This document shows positions 9,101 through 18,195 of a stretch of DNA of 64,000 nt, one piece after another. The stretch is from the NCBI GenBank assembly GCA_020633495.1, contig JACKDR010000006.1:248001-312000 (forward strand), given 5' to 3'. Within the stretch, counting starts at the first letter, position 1. Each line of letters starts with the position of its first letter. Both the position numbers and the translations under genes were made by a program. Under the pieces are notes generated by a model that searched no databases, was not told the origin of the DNA, and saw only the letters and a list, made by a program, of their open reading frames with translations. This stretch comes from Kofleriaceae bacterium. GTDB taxonomy: Bacteria; Myxococcota_A; Polyangia; Haliangiales; Haliangiaceae.

Positions 9101-11224
9101 GTCGGCGACGAACGCGGCGTGGTTGCGCGCCGCGGCCGCGATCGCGAGCGCGGTCTGGCCCACGATCGTGGCCTCGACCTCGCCGCGCCGGGCCGCGAAG
9201 TGCGACGCGATCGTCGCGCGCTCGGCGGCGACGCTGGCCTCGAGCTCGCCCTGGGCGGCGGCGACGGCCTGCGCCGAGGCACGTGGCCGGGCCCGTGGGG
9301 CCGGCGGCGCGGAGTCCGCCGGCGCGGCGTTGACGTCGGCGTCGGGGTCGGCGCCGCGGTCCGTGGCGCCTGGTCCGGGCTCGGCGGTCGCGGCACCGTC
9401 GCCGGCCGATCCGGTGGTCCCGGCGGCCGCGTCGTCGGCGGCGGTGGTCGTCTCCGACCGGGCGCCCGGTGGTGGCGCCGTGGTGCGCGCCGGCGGTGCG
9501 GTCCTCGCCGGCGTCGTCCTGCTGGCCCGGCGGCGCGACCGCGCCCGGTGGCCGAGCGTCGGGCGCGCCGGTCCCAGCTCCGGCCGCGCTGGCGCCGGCG
9601 GGGACGGGCTCTTGTGCGGCGGCGAGCACGGGGGCGAGCAGCGAGGCCGCGGCGCTCGGGTCCGTCACGGGCGTCGCTGGCGCGAGCAGCGTCGCGACGG
9701 CCGTCGTTGCCGCCGCCGTCGTCGGGGAAGCCGACGCCTCCGCCGTTCCGGCGGCGGTCGGGTCGGCGTCGGGCGTCGCCGGCCCCGACGCGCGCTGATC
9801 CGGCGTCGGCGCCGACGGTGTGGCTTCAGGCGCGTCAGCCGCCTCGGCTGGCTCCTCGCTCCGGGCGCGCTCGGACCCGGACCCTGACGCGGGCTCGCCC
9901 GCTGGTCCGGCGGCGGACGGCGAGCGCGACGGGTGCCCGCGGCGGGCGACGACGACGCTGCGGCCTGGACGTCCGAACCGGGCGACGGCCCGTCGATGGC
10001 GAGGGTGGCGCGGGACTCGTCGTAGGCGGCGAGCACGGGGGCGAGCAGCGAGGCCGCGGCGCTCGGGTCCGTCACGGGCGTCGCTGGCGCGAGCAGCGTC
10101 GCGACGGCCGTCGTTGCCGCCGCCGTCGTCGGGGAAGCCGACGCCTCCGCCGTTCCGGCGGCGGTCGGGTCGGCGTCGGGCGTCGCCGGCCCCGACGCGC
10201 GCTGATCCGGCGTCGGCGCCGACGGTGTGGCTTCAGGCGCGTCAGCCGCCTCGGCTGGCTCCTCGCTCCGGGCGCGCTCGGACCCGGACCCCGACGCGGG
10301 CTCGCCCGCTGGTCCGGCGGCGGACGGCGAGCGCGACGGGGTGCCCGCGGCGGGCGACGACGACGCTGCGGCCTGGACGTCCGAACCGGGCGACGGCCCG
10401 TCGATGGCGAGGGTGGCGCGGGACTCGTCGTAGGCGGCGGGGCGGTCCAGGGACGGCGCGGGGCCATCGGCGCGGGCGACCGTCGCCGTCGTCGGCGCGG
10501 TCGCGGCGCGCCGCGCGTGGTGTTCCTCGGCGGCGGCGTCGCTGGCGTCGAGGGTGGCGCGGGACTCGTCGTAGGCGGCGGGCCGGTCCAGCGATGTCGC
10601 CGGCGTCGCCCCGTTCACGTCGTCTTCGATGGCCGGCGCGTGGGCGCGCCCGGGCCGCGTGGCGGCGTCGAGCGTGCCGTCGTCGTCGATCGCTTCGACC
10701 GACTCGGCGGCGTGCACCGTCGACATGTCCGACGGCTTCGGCGCCGGCGCCCGGGCGATCGCCGCCGCGACGTCGGTCCGTCGTCGCGCGACTTCCGCTT
10801 CGACAGAGCGAAGCCTGGCCGCGTGCGCCGCGTGCGCCGCGTCGCCCGTCGCCGCACCGTCCACTGCAGCTTCTGCGGCCGCGGCCACGGCGTAGCGCGC
10901 CATCGTCAAGCGATGGTCGAGCCCGGTCGTCAGCTCGCGCACGCGCGCGCCGAGTTGCCGGGCGAGCGGCCCCCGGGCGCCATCGACGGCGTCGTGCAGC
11001 GCCGGCACCAGCTCGCCGTGGAGCGTCCGGACGTCGGCCTCCACCGCCGCCACGAGCTCCGCGGGATCCGGGGGCTCCTCGGGCGGGGCCTCGGGGGCGG
11101 CCTCGGGCTCGAGGTCCGCACCCCAGCCGTCGCTGCCCGGCTCCTCGGCGACGGCGAGCCCGCCCCACGCGCTCACGGGCCCGTCGTGCGGCTCCGCCGG
11201 GGCGGTATTGAACTCCATCGCCAC
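6189..11224 (-). CDS. Giant polymorphic-toxin-like protein, frameshifted as sequenced
   Basis: I read one gene of about 1,680 codons from the ATG at 11224 (or 11218) to 6189. The plausible frame changes at about 9930, 9490 and 7570, each explained by one missing or extra base in a G/C run. The N-terminal part is low-complexity and Ala/Pro-rich with repeated DRPAxYDESRATL motifs. A long helical region follows (about 9250-7900) with many Ala, Arg, Glu and Gln residues. Next come two strongly hydrophobic segments (about 7790-7680, VVLIGLLVVIGVAIGATF and the one after it), then a Pro-rich linker of LGPGEPAPLEL repeats (7250-7380). The C-terminal tip contains YDFPDGTSVRVKPRGD and MYSIEVLQHPG. The tip is duplicated as a remnant at 2841 and is followed by ImmA1, which supports a toxin and immunity pair. 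Enzymatic activity is not recognisable. A DRPAxYxExRATL motif in the eCIS spike suggests it may be an eCIS cargo. Confidence 0.6.
7246..7390 (-). repeat. Tandem LGPGEPAPLEL-type linker repeat
   Basis: Within the toxin gene a unit of about 30 bases (ten codons, Leu-Gly-Pro-Gly-Glu-Pro-[AV]-Pro-Leu-[EQ]) is repeated five to six times. The following linker (7080-7245) contains degenerate forms. It probably forms an extended spacer between the membrane-inserting part and the C-terminal toxin tip. Confidence 0.75.
9618..10432. repeat. Recent 408-base tandem duplication inside the toxin gene
   Basis: Two almost identical copies run from 9618 to 10024 and from 10025 to about 10432. I see one substitution (ccctgacg against cccc gacg in the second copy) and one missing base in the first copy (gacgggtgcc against gacggggtgcc). 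The unit is 136 codons and carries one YDESRATLAIDGP motif. The missing base is exactly where the reading frame breaks. Confidence 0.85.
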
Positions 11225-11483
11225 GCGGCTACCTCACGTCAGTCGCGCTCACTCGGTACTGCCCACGTCGATCGACGCCACAGACGGAGCTCGCCAAGCG
11301 CGCCGCAACCAACGTGAGCCCGACGACGCGATTCGCGCGCCGGCCGTGCCGTGATCACCCGGTAGAGGTGACCGGACGGCGCCGCCGCGCCGCCGCGACG
11401 ACGCGTGGCGCATGTCATCGACGACGCCGACACCGTCGACGCGCCGAGGTGGTCGTGGCGAACGCGAACGACGGCAAGCCGCG

Positions 11484-11625
11484 GCATGCCCCTCCTGTCG
11501 ACCGATCGCTGCGCCGGTTGCGTGCCGTGCCGATCGCCTGAAGCGCGCATGCCGCTGCTGTCGACCGATCGCAGCGCCGGTGGCGCGCCGTGCCGATCGC
11601 CCGAAGCGCGCGTGCCCCCCGTCGA
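11484..11625. repeat. 63-base tandem repeat in an intergenic region
   Basis: Units begin at 11484, 11547 and 11610. Each starts GC(A/G)TGCC and contains CCTGTCGACCGATCG and a GCCGTGCCGATCGCC core; the third copy is partial. They fill the 540-base gap between the toxin gene and the VTT-like gene. No credible gene lies in 11225-11739. The period equals 21 codons, but I see no start or composition supporting translation. Confidence 0.75.
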
Positions 11626-11739
11626 CCGGCCGCGGCCGCGGCCACGGTCGCGGGCCGCGGCCAGCGCCCGCGCGGCCGGGCCCGGGGCCTCCCGCGCCGC
11701 CGGCCCCGCCGGGCAACGGACCTGGACCCGTTCGGGTCC

Positions 11740-11768
11740 TTTACAGGCGGCCCCGCTCTGCCTACGGT
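11740..11768 (+). promoter_or_regulatory. Candidate sigma-70-type promoter
   Basis: TTTACA at 11740-11745 and TACGGT at 11763-11768 are separated by 17 bases. They lie directly upstream of the VTT-like membrane protein. Transcription would start near 11775, only a few bases before the GTG at 11782, so the transcript may be almost leaderless. Confidence 0.35.
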
Positions 11769-11781
11769 GCGCCCTTCACCC

Positions 11782-12519
11782 GTGTGGCGCCTTCCTAGCC
11801 TTCGTCGCCTCCGCGCGCTCAAGCTGACCCACCGCTGGCGCGCGTTCTTCTACGCGCTCACCGCGTTCGCGGTGGTCGGTGGCGCGACGATGCTGATCTG
11901 GCCGGCGCTGTCGGGCGTCTTCCTGCTGGCGGCCTACTGCATCCCGGCCAACTCGGTGGTGCCCATCCCGCACGAGCCGGCGGTGCTGTACTTCGCCAAG
12001 TACTACGACCCGGCGTGGATCGCCGTCGCCGGCACGGTCGGCAGCGTCGTGGTGTCGTTCTCCGATTACGCCCTGGTCGAGGCCGCGATGGGGCATCCCC
12101 GGGTCAAGAACGCCAGCGAGGCCCGGCTGTTCCGGTGGGCGGTGCGCTGGATGACGCGCTGGCCGTTCGCGATCATCGTCCTGTTCTCGCTGATCCCGGT
12201 GTTCCCGATCGCGGTGGTGCGGGTCCTGGCGCCGGCGTCGCGGTATCCGCTGCGGCGCTACATCGCGGCGCAGATCGTCGGGCGTCTGCCGCGGTTCTAC
12301 CTGCTGGCGTGGTTCGGCAAGGCCGTGATGGTGCCGACGTGGCTGATCCTCGTGCTCACGGTGGTGATGATCGCGGTGTTCTGGCTGGGCGGTCGGCCGG
12401 TCGCCGCCACCATCGAGGACGAGCCCGACGCCGAGGAGATCGAGGTGCCGGATCTGTCGGACCCCGAGCACCCGGTCGCGGCCGGATCGAGCACGCAGCT
12501 GCCGGTGCAGACGGGCTGA
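11782..12519 (+). CDS. VTT/DedA-like integral membrane protein
   Basis: From the GTG at 11782 the product has 245 residues. The frame is open much further upstream, but that part is Arg- and Pro-rich and overlaps the 63-base repeats, so I exclude it. Several hydrophobic segments are visible, beginning with FFYALTAFAVVGGATMLIW and including a WPFAIIVLFSLIPVFPIAVVRVL helix. A central FSLIPVFP...R...A pattern followed by RRYIAAQIVGRLPR is typical of the VTT (SNARE-associated/DedA) domain. A last helix near WLILVLTVVMIAVFWL precedes an acidic cytoplasmic tail. Members of this family are lipid scramblase or transporter-like proteins of the inner membrane; the substrate here is unknown. Confidence 0.6.
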   Translation: MWRLPSLRRLRALKLTHRWRAFFYALTAFAVVGGATMLIWPALSGVFLLAAYCIPANSVVPIPHEPAVLYFAKYYDPAWIAVAGTVGSVVVSFSDYALVEAAMGHPRVKNASEARLFRWAVRWMTRWPFAIIVLFSLIPVFPIAVVRVLAPASRYPLRRYIAAQIVGRLPRFYLLAWFGKAVMVPTWLILVLTVVMIAVFWLGGRPVAATIEDEPDAEEIEVPDLSDPEHPVAAGSSTQLPVQTG

Positions 12520-12547
12520 GCGGAGCGGGCGGGCGCGGCGGCGGCGG

Positions 12548-12670
12548 TCAGCCCGAGGTGGTGCGGCGGAGGACGCGGGCGAGCAGGCGACCGGCGGCGA
12601 ACCACAGCAGCGTGGCGACGACGGCGACGATCGCGACGACGACGAGGCCGCGGAGCGCGAGGTGGAGCAT
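12548..12670 (-). CDS. Forty-residue single-span membrane protein
   Basis: A short frame from the ATG at 12670 to the TGA at 12548 encodes 40 residues. A single hydrophobic helix (GLVVVAIVAVVATLLWFAAG) is followed by a basic Arg-rich tail, which predicts an inner-membrane anchor with the C-terminus in the cytoplasm. It starts 9 bases after the stop of the LuxR-type gene and is therefore probably its operon partner. No family is recognised, and the assignment rests on position and composition. Confidence 0.45.
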   Translation of the reverse strand: MLHLALRGLVVVAIVAVVATLLWFAAGRLLARVLRRTTSG

Positions 12671-12679
12671 GGGCTGGCC

Positions 12680-13477
12680 TCACGGTCGGCCCTCCCGACG
12701 ACGCGGGGAAGTACCCGAAAGGGGAGGCAGCTCGATCAGCTGGAAGCCGGGGGCGAGGCGGGTGGCGTCGAGGTGGTCGAGGGTGGCGAGGGCGCGGCTG
12801 GTGACGGCGGCGAGCTCGGCGCGGTTGCAGAGATCGAGGGTGGCCAGGATGAGCTTGAGGTGCTTCTTGACGGCGTTCTCGGTGACGCGGAGGGCCTGGG
12901 CGATCTCGGCGTTGGTGTAGCCGCGGGCGACGAGGCGGGCGACGTCGCGCTGGCGCGGGGTGAGGCCGCCGAGGCCGCGGCCGGCGTCGTCGGTGGTGAA
13001 GCCGAGGTGGGCGAGGCGGACCGAGGCCTGGGCGCAGATGGCGTTGAGGCTGTCGACGGCGGCGCGCGGCAGCTCGCGCTGGCCGGCGACGCGCAGGGTG
13101 CCGAGCGACGGGCCGATGCCGGTGAGGGGCCCGACGAGGATGAAGCGGCAGGCGCCGTCGAGGCAGCCGAGCGCGGCGGCGAGCAGGCGGGCCTGGCGAC
13201 GGTCGAGGAGCTCGGCGGCGTGGGCGGGGGCGAGGGTCTGCTTGGCGCGCTCGCGGACGCGGTCGTCGCGGAAGCCGTGGGTCATGTAGCGGCGCAGCGC
13301 GGCGGCGTCGAAGTAGGTCGACGCCACGGTGACGCGGGGCTGGCCGTCGACGGTCTCGATGTCGAGGGCGCCGGCGACCGCGTCGAGCTCGGCGACCGCG
13401 CGCGCGACCGCCGCCTGCGCGACCTCGACGAAGGTCTCGGCCTCGTGGAGCGGACGGTTGGTTGGTTCAGCAAACAT
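12680..13477 (-). CDS. LuxR-type transcription regulator
   Basis: Start chosen at the ATG at 13477 (MFAEPTNRPLHEAETF), giving 265 residues; the upstream extension to 13591 has Arg-rich, non-coding character. Residues 1-170 form a helical sensor-like domain that I cannot name, possibly GAF-related. Near residues 180-240 is a LuxR (GerE) helix-turn-helix: LTPRQRDVARLVARGYTNAEIAQALRV, then ENAVKKHLKLILATL. There is no receiver-domain Asp pattern, so it is not an obvious response regulator. It probably controls its own operon, including the small membrane protein 9 bases downstream; targets are unknown. Confidence 0.75.
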   Translation of the reverse strand: MFAEPTNRPLHEAETFVEVAQAAVARAVAELDAVAGALDIETVDGQPRVTVASTYFDAAALRRYMTHGFRDDRVRERAKQTLAPAHAAELLDRRQARLLAAALGCLDGACRFILVGPLTGIGPSLGTLRVAGQRELPRAAVDSLNAICAQASVRLAHLGFTTDDAGRGLGGLTPRQRDVARLVARGYTNAEIAQALRVTENAVKKHLKLILATLDLCNRAELAAVTSRALATLDHLDATRLAPGFQLIELPPLSGTSPRRREGRP

Positions 13478-13827
13478 GCGCGTACACCTCGCTCTCCCCA
13501 CGTCCGAGACTGTCTGCGGCTGTGGCCACGAGCACAGCAATGGACGGGCCATCCGATCACGGCGCGGTGCCGCAGGGTGTGATCGAGCCAACTGGCCCGG
13601 AACGTGGAGCTCACCGCTCGCGGGCGTGTTGGACTCTCGACACGCCAGGGTGCCAGTCGGCGTGAAGGATCCGACACCGCGTCGACACGCGCGGGCCCCG
13701 GCGTGCGGTCGAGTCGCTCCGCGTCAGCATCCTGTGCGCCACGCGACTACCCTAGTGAATGCGCCGTCACGCACAAGTACACGAACGAGTACCGGCGGTC
13801 GGCGACCCGGCCCAGCGGGGCTGGCGA
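13478..13827. other. Intergenic stretch without recognised gene
   Basis: The 350 bases between the start of the LuxR-type gene and the end of the DUF2809-like gene contain only short frames of shadow-type composition. I see no RNA gene, clear hairpin or repeat. The LuxR promoter must lie here, but I cannot place it. Confidence 0.5.
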
Positions 13828-14214
13828 TCAACGCCGGCGCCGCCGCGCGCCGTCGTCGGCCGCGCGCGAGATCGCCTCGACGGCCCAGCCGAACCCGATC
13901 CCCGCCGCGTACGCGACCAGGTCCCAGCCGTCGGCCGTGGCGCCCACGACCAGCTCGCCGGCGGCGCCTCCGCCGCCGTGGTGGATCGCCTGCGCGACCT
14001 CGACGAGCAGCGCGATCGCCGCGACGATCGCCGCGCGCGCCGCGGCGGGGCCGCGGCCGGTGCGCCACAGCAGCGCGTACAGGAACAGGGTCGCGGCGCC
14101 GTCGCCGACGTGGCCGCGCACCAGGCCGCGCCCGGGCCAGCCCAGGTGCCCCCACCACCACGACGCGGCGCCGACCAGCGCGGCGAGGAGGGCGAGGAGG
14201 GCGGGGCGGTGCAC
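13828..14214 (-). CDS. DUF2809-like small membrane protein
   Basis: From the GTG at 14214 the product has 128 residues. About four hydrophobic segments are visible, starting LLALLAALVGAASWWW. The pattern GLVRGHVGDGAATLFLYALL, then LLVEVAQ, then ATADGWDLVAYAAGIGFGW matches what I recall of DUF2809 proteins (polar GD in the first half, Glu in a helix, and a D-x-D/W-DLxAY motif near the end). Function of that family is unknown. The frame extends upstream without stops, but the translation there is Arg-rich and unlikely to be coding. Confidence 0.55.
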   Translation of the reverse strand: MHRPALLALLAALVGAASWWWGHLGWPGRGLVRGHVGDGAATLFLYALLWRTGRGPAAARAAIVAAIALLVEVAQAIHHGGGGAAGELVVGATADGWDLVAYAAGIGFGWAVEAISRAADDGARRRRR

Positions 14215-14451
14215 GGCGGGCTGCGCGTTCAACGCGGCGGCGCCGGCCGGTGTTCCCGCGACGGCGGCTGGGTCACCCCGGTGGGGTGAGCGCGACGGGC
14301 GCAACCGCCGGCGCGGCCCGTCGATAGACGCCGCACGATGCAGCCACTCGCCGACCCCGCGCCCTCCTGTCGTCCACGCCTCGATCTGTCGCGGCGACCA
14401 CCGACCTTTCAACGCGGTCGCCGACAGGCCCGGTGGTACGGTGCCGGCCCC

Positions 14452-16725
14452 ATGAGCGTGAGTGGCAACGTGACGAGAGCCTGTTCGGTGGTCGCGCTGG
14501 CGGCGGCGACCCTGCTGACCCCGGCCTGCTTCGACCCGCCGAAGGACGTCAAGGACATCGACGCCACCGTCGGCCCGACGATCGACGCCGGCCCCGACGC
14601 GATGATCGCGCCCGCGATGCTGAGCACCGCGCAGCAGCCGCACGACTTCGGCGACGTCACCGTCGATGCCGCGTCGGCGCTGTTGTCGGTCGTCGTCCGC
14701 AACGTCGGCGGCGAGCGCTCCGGCGCCCTCGGCGTCGCCCTCACCGGCGACCAGCCCGGCGACTTCGAGCTGGTCCCGACCGGTGGCGCCGATGACTGCT
14801 TCGGCGCGGTGCTCGATCCCGAGGAGACCTGCCTGGCCCAGGTCCGGTTCGTGCCGTCACAGGCGGGCGCCCGCGCCGCCAGCCTCGACGTCTCGGGCGA
14901 TCCGGGCGGCACCGTGTCGGTCGCGCTGTCGGGCAACGGCCTGACCGCCGGCGCGCTCGCCTTCGTCGGTGACACCAGCCTCGCCTTCGGCACCGTCGAG
15001 ATCGGCGCGCAGTCGGCGACCCAGAGCCTCACCGTCGAGAACACCGGCGGCAGCACCACCGCAGCGCTGACCGTGACCCTCGGCGACGCCACCAGCTACA
15101 CCAAGACCAGCGACACCTGCGACGGCCAGCCCCTCGGCGGCGGCAGCCAGTGCGTCGTCACCGTCCGCTTCAACCCGTCCGCGGTCGGCGCCGCGCCCAC
15201 CTCGGTGTCGGTGCGCGAGAGCCCGACGGTCGGCGTGTCCGGGGCCATCAGCGGCACCGGCTCGGCGCGGGTCCAGGTCACGGCCGTCACGCACGGCAAG
15301 ATCACGTCGATGCCCGCTGGCCTCGACTGCGGCGCCACGTGCGGCCCGGTCAGCTTCACCCAGACCCCGATCACCCTGACCGCCACCGCCGACACCGGCT
15401 ACGAGCTCGACGCCTGGACCGGCGACTGCGCGGGCACCGTGTCGAGCGTGTGCTCGCTGACCCTGGACCAGGCGCTCACCACCGCGGGCGCGACGTTCCG
15501 CCAGCTCGACTGCGTCCCCAACACGGTGGTCTGCGACGACACCACCGGCCACTACGTCGACTGCTCGGGCACCGGCACGATCGACTTCGAGATGCAGTGC
15601 CCGCTGGGCTGCTCGCCCACGTCCGAGCAGTGCCTCGACGTCGACCCCAGCAACGGCCTGGCGACCTACCTCGACATGGCGCCGAGCGGCCCGGACGTGG
15701 CGTTCGCGGGCAGCTCGACGATCAACACGACGACCGGGACGGTCTTCAACGGGGCGCAGAGCGTCACGGTGCCGACCGCGCTCGTCGCGCAGACCGGCGG
15801 GCCGTCGATCCGGGTGCTCATGTTCAACTCGCTGTCGGTCGCCGGGACGCTCAAGGTGACGGGTACCTACCCCCTGGCGCTGGTCGTGAATGGCGACGTC
15901 TCGATCACCGGGACGCTCGATGTCTCCGCCGATGCCTCGATTCCTGGCCCTGGTGGTCAAGAGTCGCAGTCGGGTGACGGGGGCTGTCACGGCTCCGGGA
16001 GAACCTCCGGCTCCTCCAATCCTTCCCCTGGTGGTGGTGGCGGTGGTGGGCGCAACCTCGGCGCGGCCGGCGGCACCGCCGGGGACGGCACGACGACGTC
16101 TGGCGGTGGTGCCATGGGTGGCGGCCTGATCCCGCTCCAAGCCGGATGCGCGGGAGGGGCGACGATCGAGGATCCTCCGCTCCGGATCTCCTACGGCGGT
16201 GGCGGCGGTGGTGCCGTCCAGATTGTCAGCCGCACCCAGATCGCCGTGACGGGATCCGGAAAGATCGACGCGAGCGGCGGTGGCGGCGAGTCTCGGTCCT
16301 TCGGCACGTCGACGACGGCGGCGATCGGTGGCGGCGGTGGCGGCGGTGGCGGTGGGGTGTTGCTCGAAGCGCCACAGCTCTCACTCGACGGCGCGGGCGT
16401 CGTGATCTCGGCGAAGGGCGGCAGTGGCGCCGCAGCTGGTACTGGCAGCGCGGGACATCAGGGGAAGGACGGTGGAACCGCGGCGGGCGCCGTGACGGGC
16501 GGTAGCAACGCGGGGCTTGCGTCTGGCGGGGCTGGCGGCACCGAGACGGTACTGCCGACGGCGGGCGGGAACGGATCTGGTGCCACGGACGACGGAGGTG
16601 GCGGGGGTGGATCCGTCGGGTACGCCCGGTTCAAGTCCCAGGGCGGCGGCATCAACCCGCAGAATGGTGCGGCGATTCGCGCGTACTCCACCGCTGGCGC
16701 CATCGGATCGAGGCTGGTGCCTTGA
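14452..16725 (+). CDS. Secreted lipoprotein with HYDIN/ASPM-type Ig domains and a Gly-rich C-terminus
   Basis: Start at the ATG at 14452 (MSVSGNVTRACSVVALAAATLL), giving 757 residues with a lipobox ending in Cys at TPACF. After an Asp-Ala rich spacer (residues 30-50) come two immunoglobulin-like choice-of-anchor D/ASPM-type domains (about 55-280), with the DFG-x-V and F-x-P-x-x-x-G pattern. An InlB B-repeat-like segment (about 285-345, with GxxCGxxC and YELDAWTGDC) and a Cys-rich segment follow. The last 250 residues are Gly-rich beta-helix-like sequence. It should be anchored in the outer membrane and exposed. A TACGGT hexamer 9 bases before the ATG suggests a leaderless transcript. A hairpin at 16776 ends the gene. 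Confidence 0.7.
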   Translation: MSVSGNVTRACSVVALAAATLLTPACFDPPKDVKDIDATVGPTIDAGPDAMIAPAMLSTAQQPHDFGDVTVDAASALLSVVVRNVGGERSGALGVALTGDQPGDFELVPTGGADDCFGAVLDPEETCLAQVRFVPSQAGARAASLDVSGDPGGTVSVALSGNGLTAGALAFVGDTSLAFGTVEIGAQSATQSLTVENTGGSTTAALTVTLGDATSYTKTSDTCDGQPLGGGSQCVVTVRFNPSAVGAAPTSVSVRESPTVGVSGAISGTGSARVQVTAVTHGKITSMPAGLDCGATCGPVSFTQTPITLTATADTGYELDAWTGDCAGTVSSVCSLTLDQALTTAGATFRQLDCVPNTVVCDDTTGHYVDCSGTGTIDFEMQCPLGCSPTSEQCLDVDPSNGLATYLDMAPSGPDVAFAGSSTINTTTGTVFNGAQSVTVPTALVAQTGGPSIRVLMFNSLSVAGTLKVTGTYPLALVVNGDVSITGTLDVSADASIPGPGGQESQSGDGGCHGSGRTSGSSNPSPGGGGGGGRNLGAAGGTAGDGTTTSGGGAMGGGLIPLQAGCAGGATIEDPPLRISYGGGGGGAVQIVSRTQIAVTGSGKIDASGGGGESRSFGTSTTAAIGGGGGGGGGGVLLEAPQLSLDGAGVVISAKGGSGAAAGTGSAGHQGKDGGTAAGAVTGGSNAGLASGGAGGTETVLPTAGGNGSGATDDGGGGGGSVGYARFKSQGGGINPQNGAAIRAYSTAGAIGSRLVP

Positions 16726-16775
16726 GCAGCTAGCCGTGGGCGGTCGCTGCGGTCGAGCCGGCAGCCGAAACGGGC

Positions 16776-16802
16776 AGAGGGGCGACCGATGGTCGCCCCT
16801 CT
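16776..16802. terminator. Bidirectional terminator hairpin between converging genes
   Basis: AGAGGGGCGACC and GGTCGCCCCTCT form a perfect 12-base-pair stem with a GAT loop. It lies 50 bases after one stop codon and 25 bases from the opposite one, so it can serve both converging lipoprotein genes. There is no long T run on either side. Confidence 0.65.
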
Positions 16803-16827
16803 CGTCGTTCAGCCGTGAGTCGCTGGC

Positions 16828-18195
16828 TCAGTTCGCCACGGGCGTCTTGAACGTCGTGATGGCGTGGCCGGTGACCACGTTGACGTTCGACGTCACGCCG
16901 TCGCCGCCGCCGCCGAGCTCGCCGCGGATCAGCGTCGCCTGCAGGCGGGTCGCGCCCGAGTTCATCAGGTACGCCGAGGCCTCGGCCGGGACGGTCAGGC
17001 TGGTCGCGAACTGGGCGCAGCGCAGCGAGACCCGCTTGGTGGTCGGCGGTGGCATCGTGGTGCCACCCAGGCCGGTGATGTCACCGTCGGTGGTGGTGAT
17101 GCTGAGGATGAGGCCGTCGCCGGTGCCGGCGCCGCAGCCGGTCTGGCCGGTGCAGCTGATCGTGAACGACGAGCCGTCGAGCGGGATGTCGCCGAGGACC
17201 GCGGTGTTGGCGCCGTCGAGGGTGAAGTCGTCGCCCGCGCCGCTGCTCGAGCCGGCGGTGGCGTCGTACGGGAAGTCCGCGGTGAAGGTCGGGATGTCGC
17301 CGTCGCCGCCCGAGGTCAGGGTGATACTCACGTCGCCGCTATCGGCGAGGAAGCCCGGGTCGGGGACGCCCGGGATCGGGCCGACGCCGCCGAGGCTGAG
17401 GTGCAGCGCCGTGGCGGAGATCGCGGTCGGCGGGATGCACGTGGTCGAGGTGACCCCGGGGTTGGCCAGCACGATCGTCGTGTCGTCGACCTTGTTGACG
17501 ACCGGGAGCGCCGCGCCGTCCGGCAGCAGCGCGGAACCGGAGCCGGCGAACGACACGTAGCGGCCGTCGGTGACGGAGAACGTGAACGGGGCGTCGGCGT
17601 CGATCAGCGCGAGCGCGCCAGGCACGCAGGTGCCGTTGCCGGAGCCGTCGCTGACGCCAGCGATCGTGCCGCCCAGGCAGGTCGCGCCCGGCGCCGACAG
17701 GCAGGTCGGGTCGTCCGGGCACAGGTAGCCCTTGGTGGGGACGAAGATGCAGGTCGGGATCGCCGGGCCCTGGACGTTGGCCATCTCGCCGTTGTTGTCG
17801 ACGACGATCGAGATGGCGCCCTCGTTCAGGCCGACGTCGGCGGCCTGGGTCGGCGTGTACTCGGTGACCTTGCAGCCGATGGGGAAGCCCGGGTTGGTGT
17901 CGAAGATCGGCGCGGGCAGGGTGCCGGTCTGGTAGAACGAGGCCGCGACCTGGATGCCCTGGCCGAGCTGCGGCACGCCGAGCACCGACGCCTCGAGCAC
18001 CGTGATCGTGCCCTCGAAGGTGTCGAGCATGGCGTCCGGCGGGACGCTCGCATCGATGATGTCGGTGTTGGCATCGATGTCGCTCGGGTTGGCGTCGATG
18101 GGCCCACCGGGGGTGATGTTGTCACCGCACGCGGTGGCGCCAGCTCCGGCGCCGATGAACAGGACGGTCGTGGCTAGTCTCTTCCAGCTGAGCAT
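16828..18195 (-). CDS. Secreted lipoprotein of unknown function (large, beta-rich)
   Basis: Start at the ATG at 18195, preceded by an AGGGAGG ribosome-binding site 8 bases upstream. The 455-residue product has a lipoprotein signal (TVLFIGAGAGATACGD, Cys at the lipobox) followed by a PIDANPSDIDANTDIIDA spacer, a style common in Myxococcota surface lipoproteins. The mature part is rich in Gly, Thr, Ser and Asp with several Cys pairs (CVPG, CLGG, CTGQTGC), suggesting a disulphide-stabilised beta structure. The final block SLRCAQFATSLTVPAEASAYL resembles FQCAYFALGQTDATSVSLPMEAVAAI in the next lipoprotein, so the two are distant paralogues. No enzymatic motif is visible. Confidence 0.65.
   Translation of the reverse strand: MLSWKRLATTVLFIGAGAGATACGDNITPGGPIDANPSDIDANTDIIDASVPPDAMLDTFEGTITVLEASVLGVPQLGQGIQVAASFYQTGTLPAPIFDTNPGFPIGCKVTEYTPTQAADVGLNEGAISIVVDNNGEMANVQGPAIPTCIFVPTKGYLCPDDPTCLSAPGATCLGGTIAGVSDGSGNGTCVPGALALIDADAPFTFSVTDGRYVSFAGSGSALLPDGAALPVVNKVDDTTIVLANPGVTSTTCIPPTAISATALHLSLGGVGPIPGVPDPGFLADSGDVSITLTSGGDGDIPTFTADFPYDATAGSSSGAGDDFTLDGANTAVLGDIPLDGSSFTISCTGQTGCGAGTGDGLILSITTTDGDITGLGGTTMPPPTTKRVSLRCAQFATSLTVPAEASAYLMNSGATRLQATLIRGELGGGGDGVTSNVNVVTGHAITTFKTPVAN

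Noticed and set aside
7646..11317. A 1,223-codon open frame on the plus strand, and other long Arg/Gly-rich frames opposite real genes
   Set aside because: Composition is dominated by Arg, Gly and Val from antisense GC-rich codons, no motif is present, and the opposite strand carries helical, membrane and toxin-tip features. The same holds for 25923-28322, 39228-42251, 42449-45517 and 49263-51914 on the minus strand.
11405..11827. A short frame encoding the 21-residue repeat MPLLSTDR-x-AG
   Set aside because: The repeat period is divisible by three by chance, no ribosome-binding site is present, and the frame runs into the start of the VTT-like gene.
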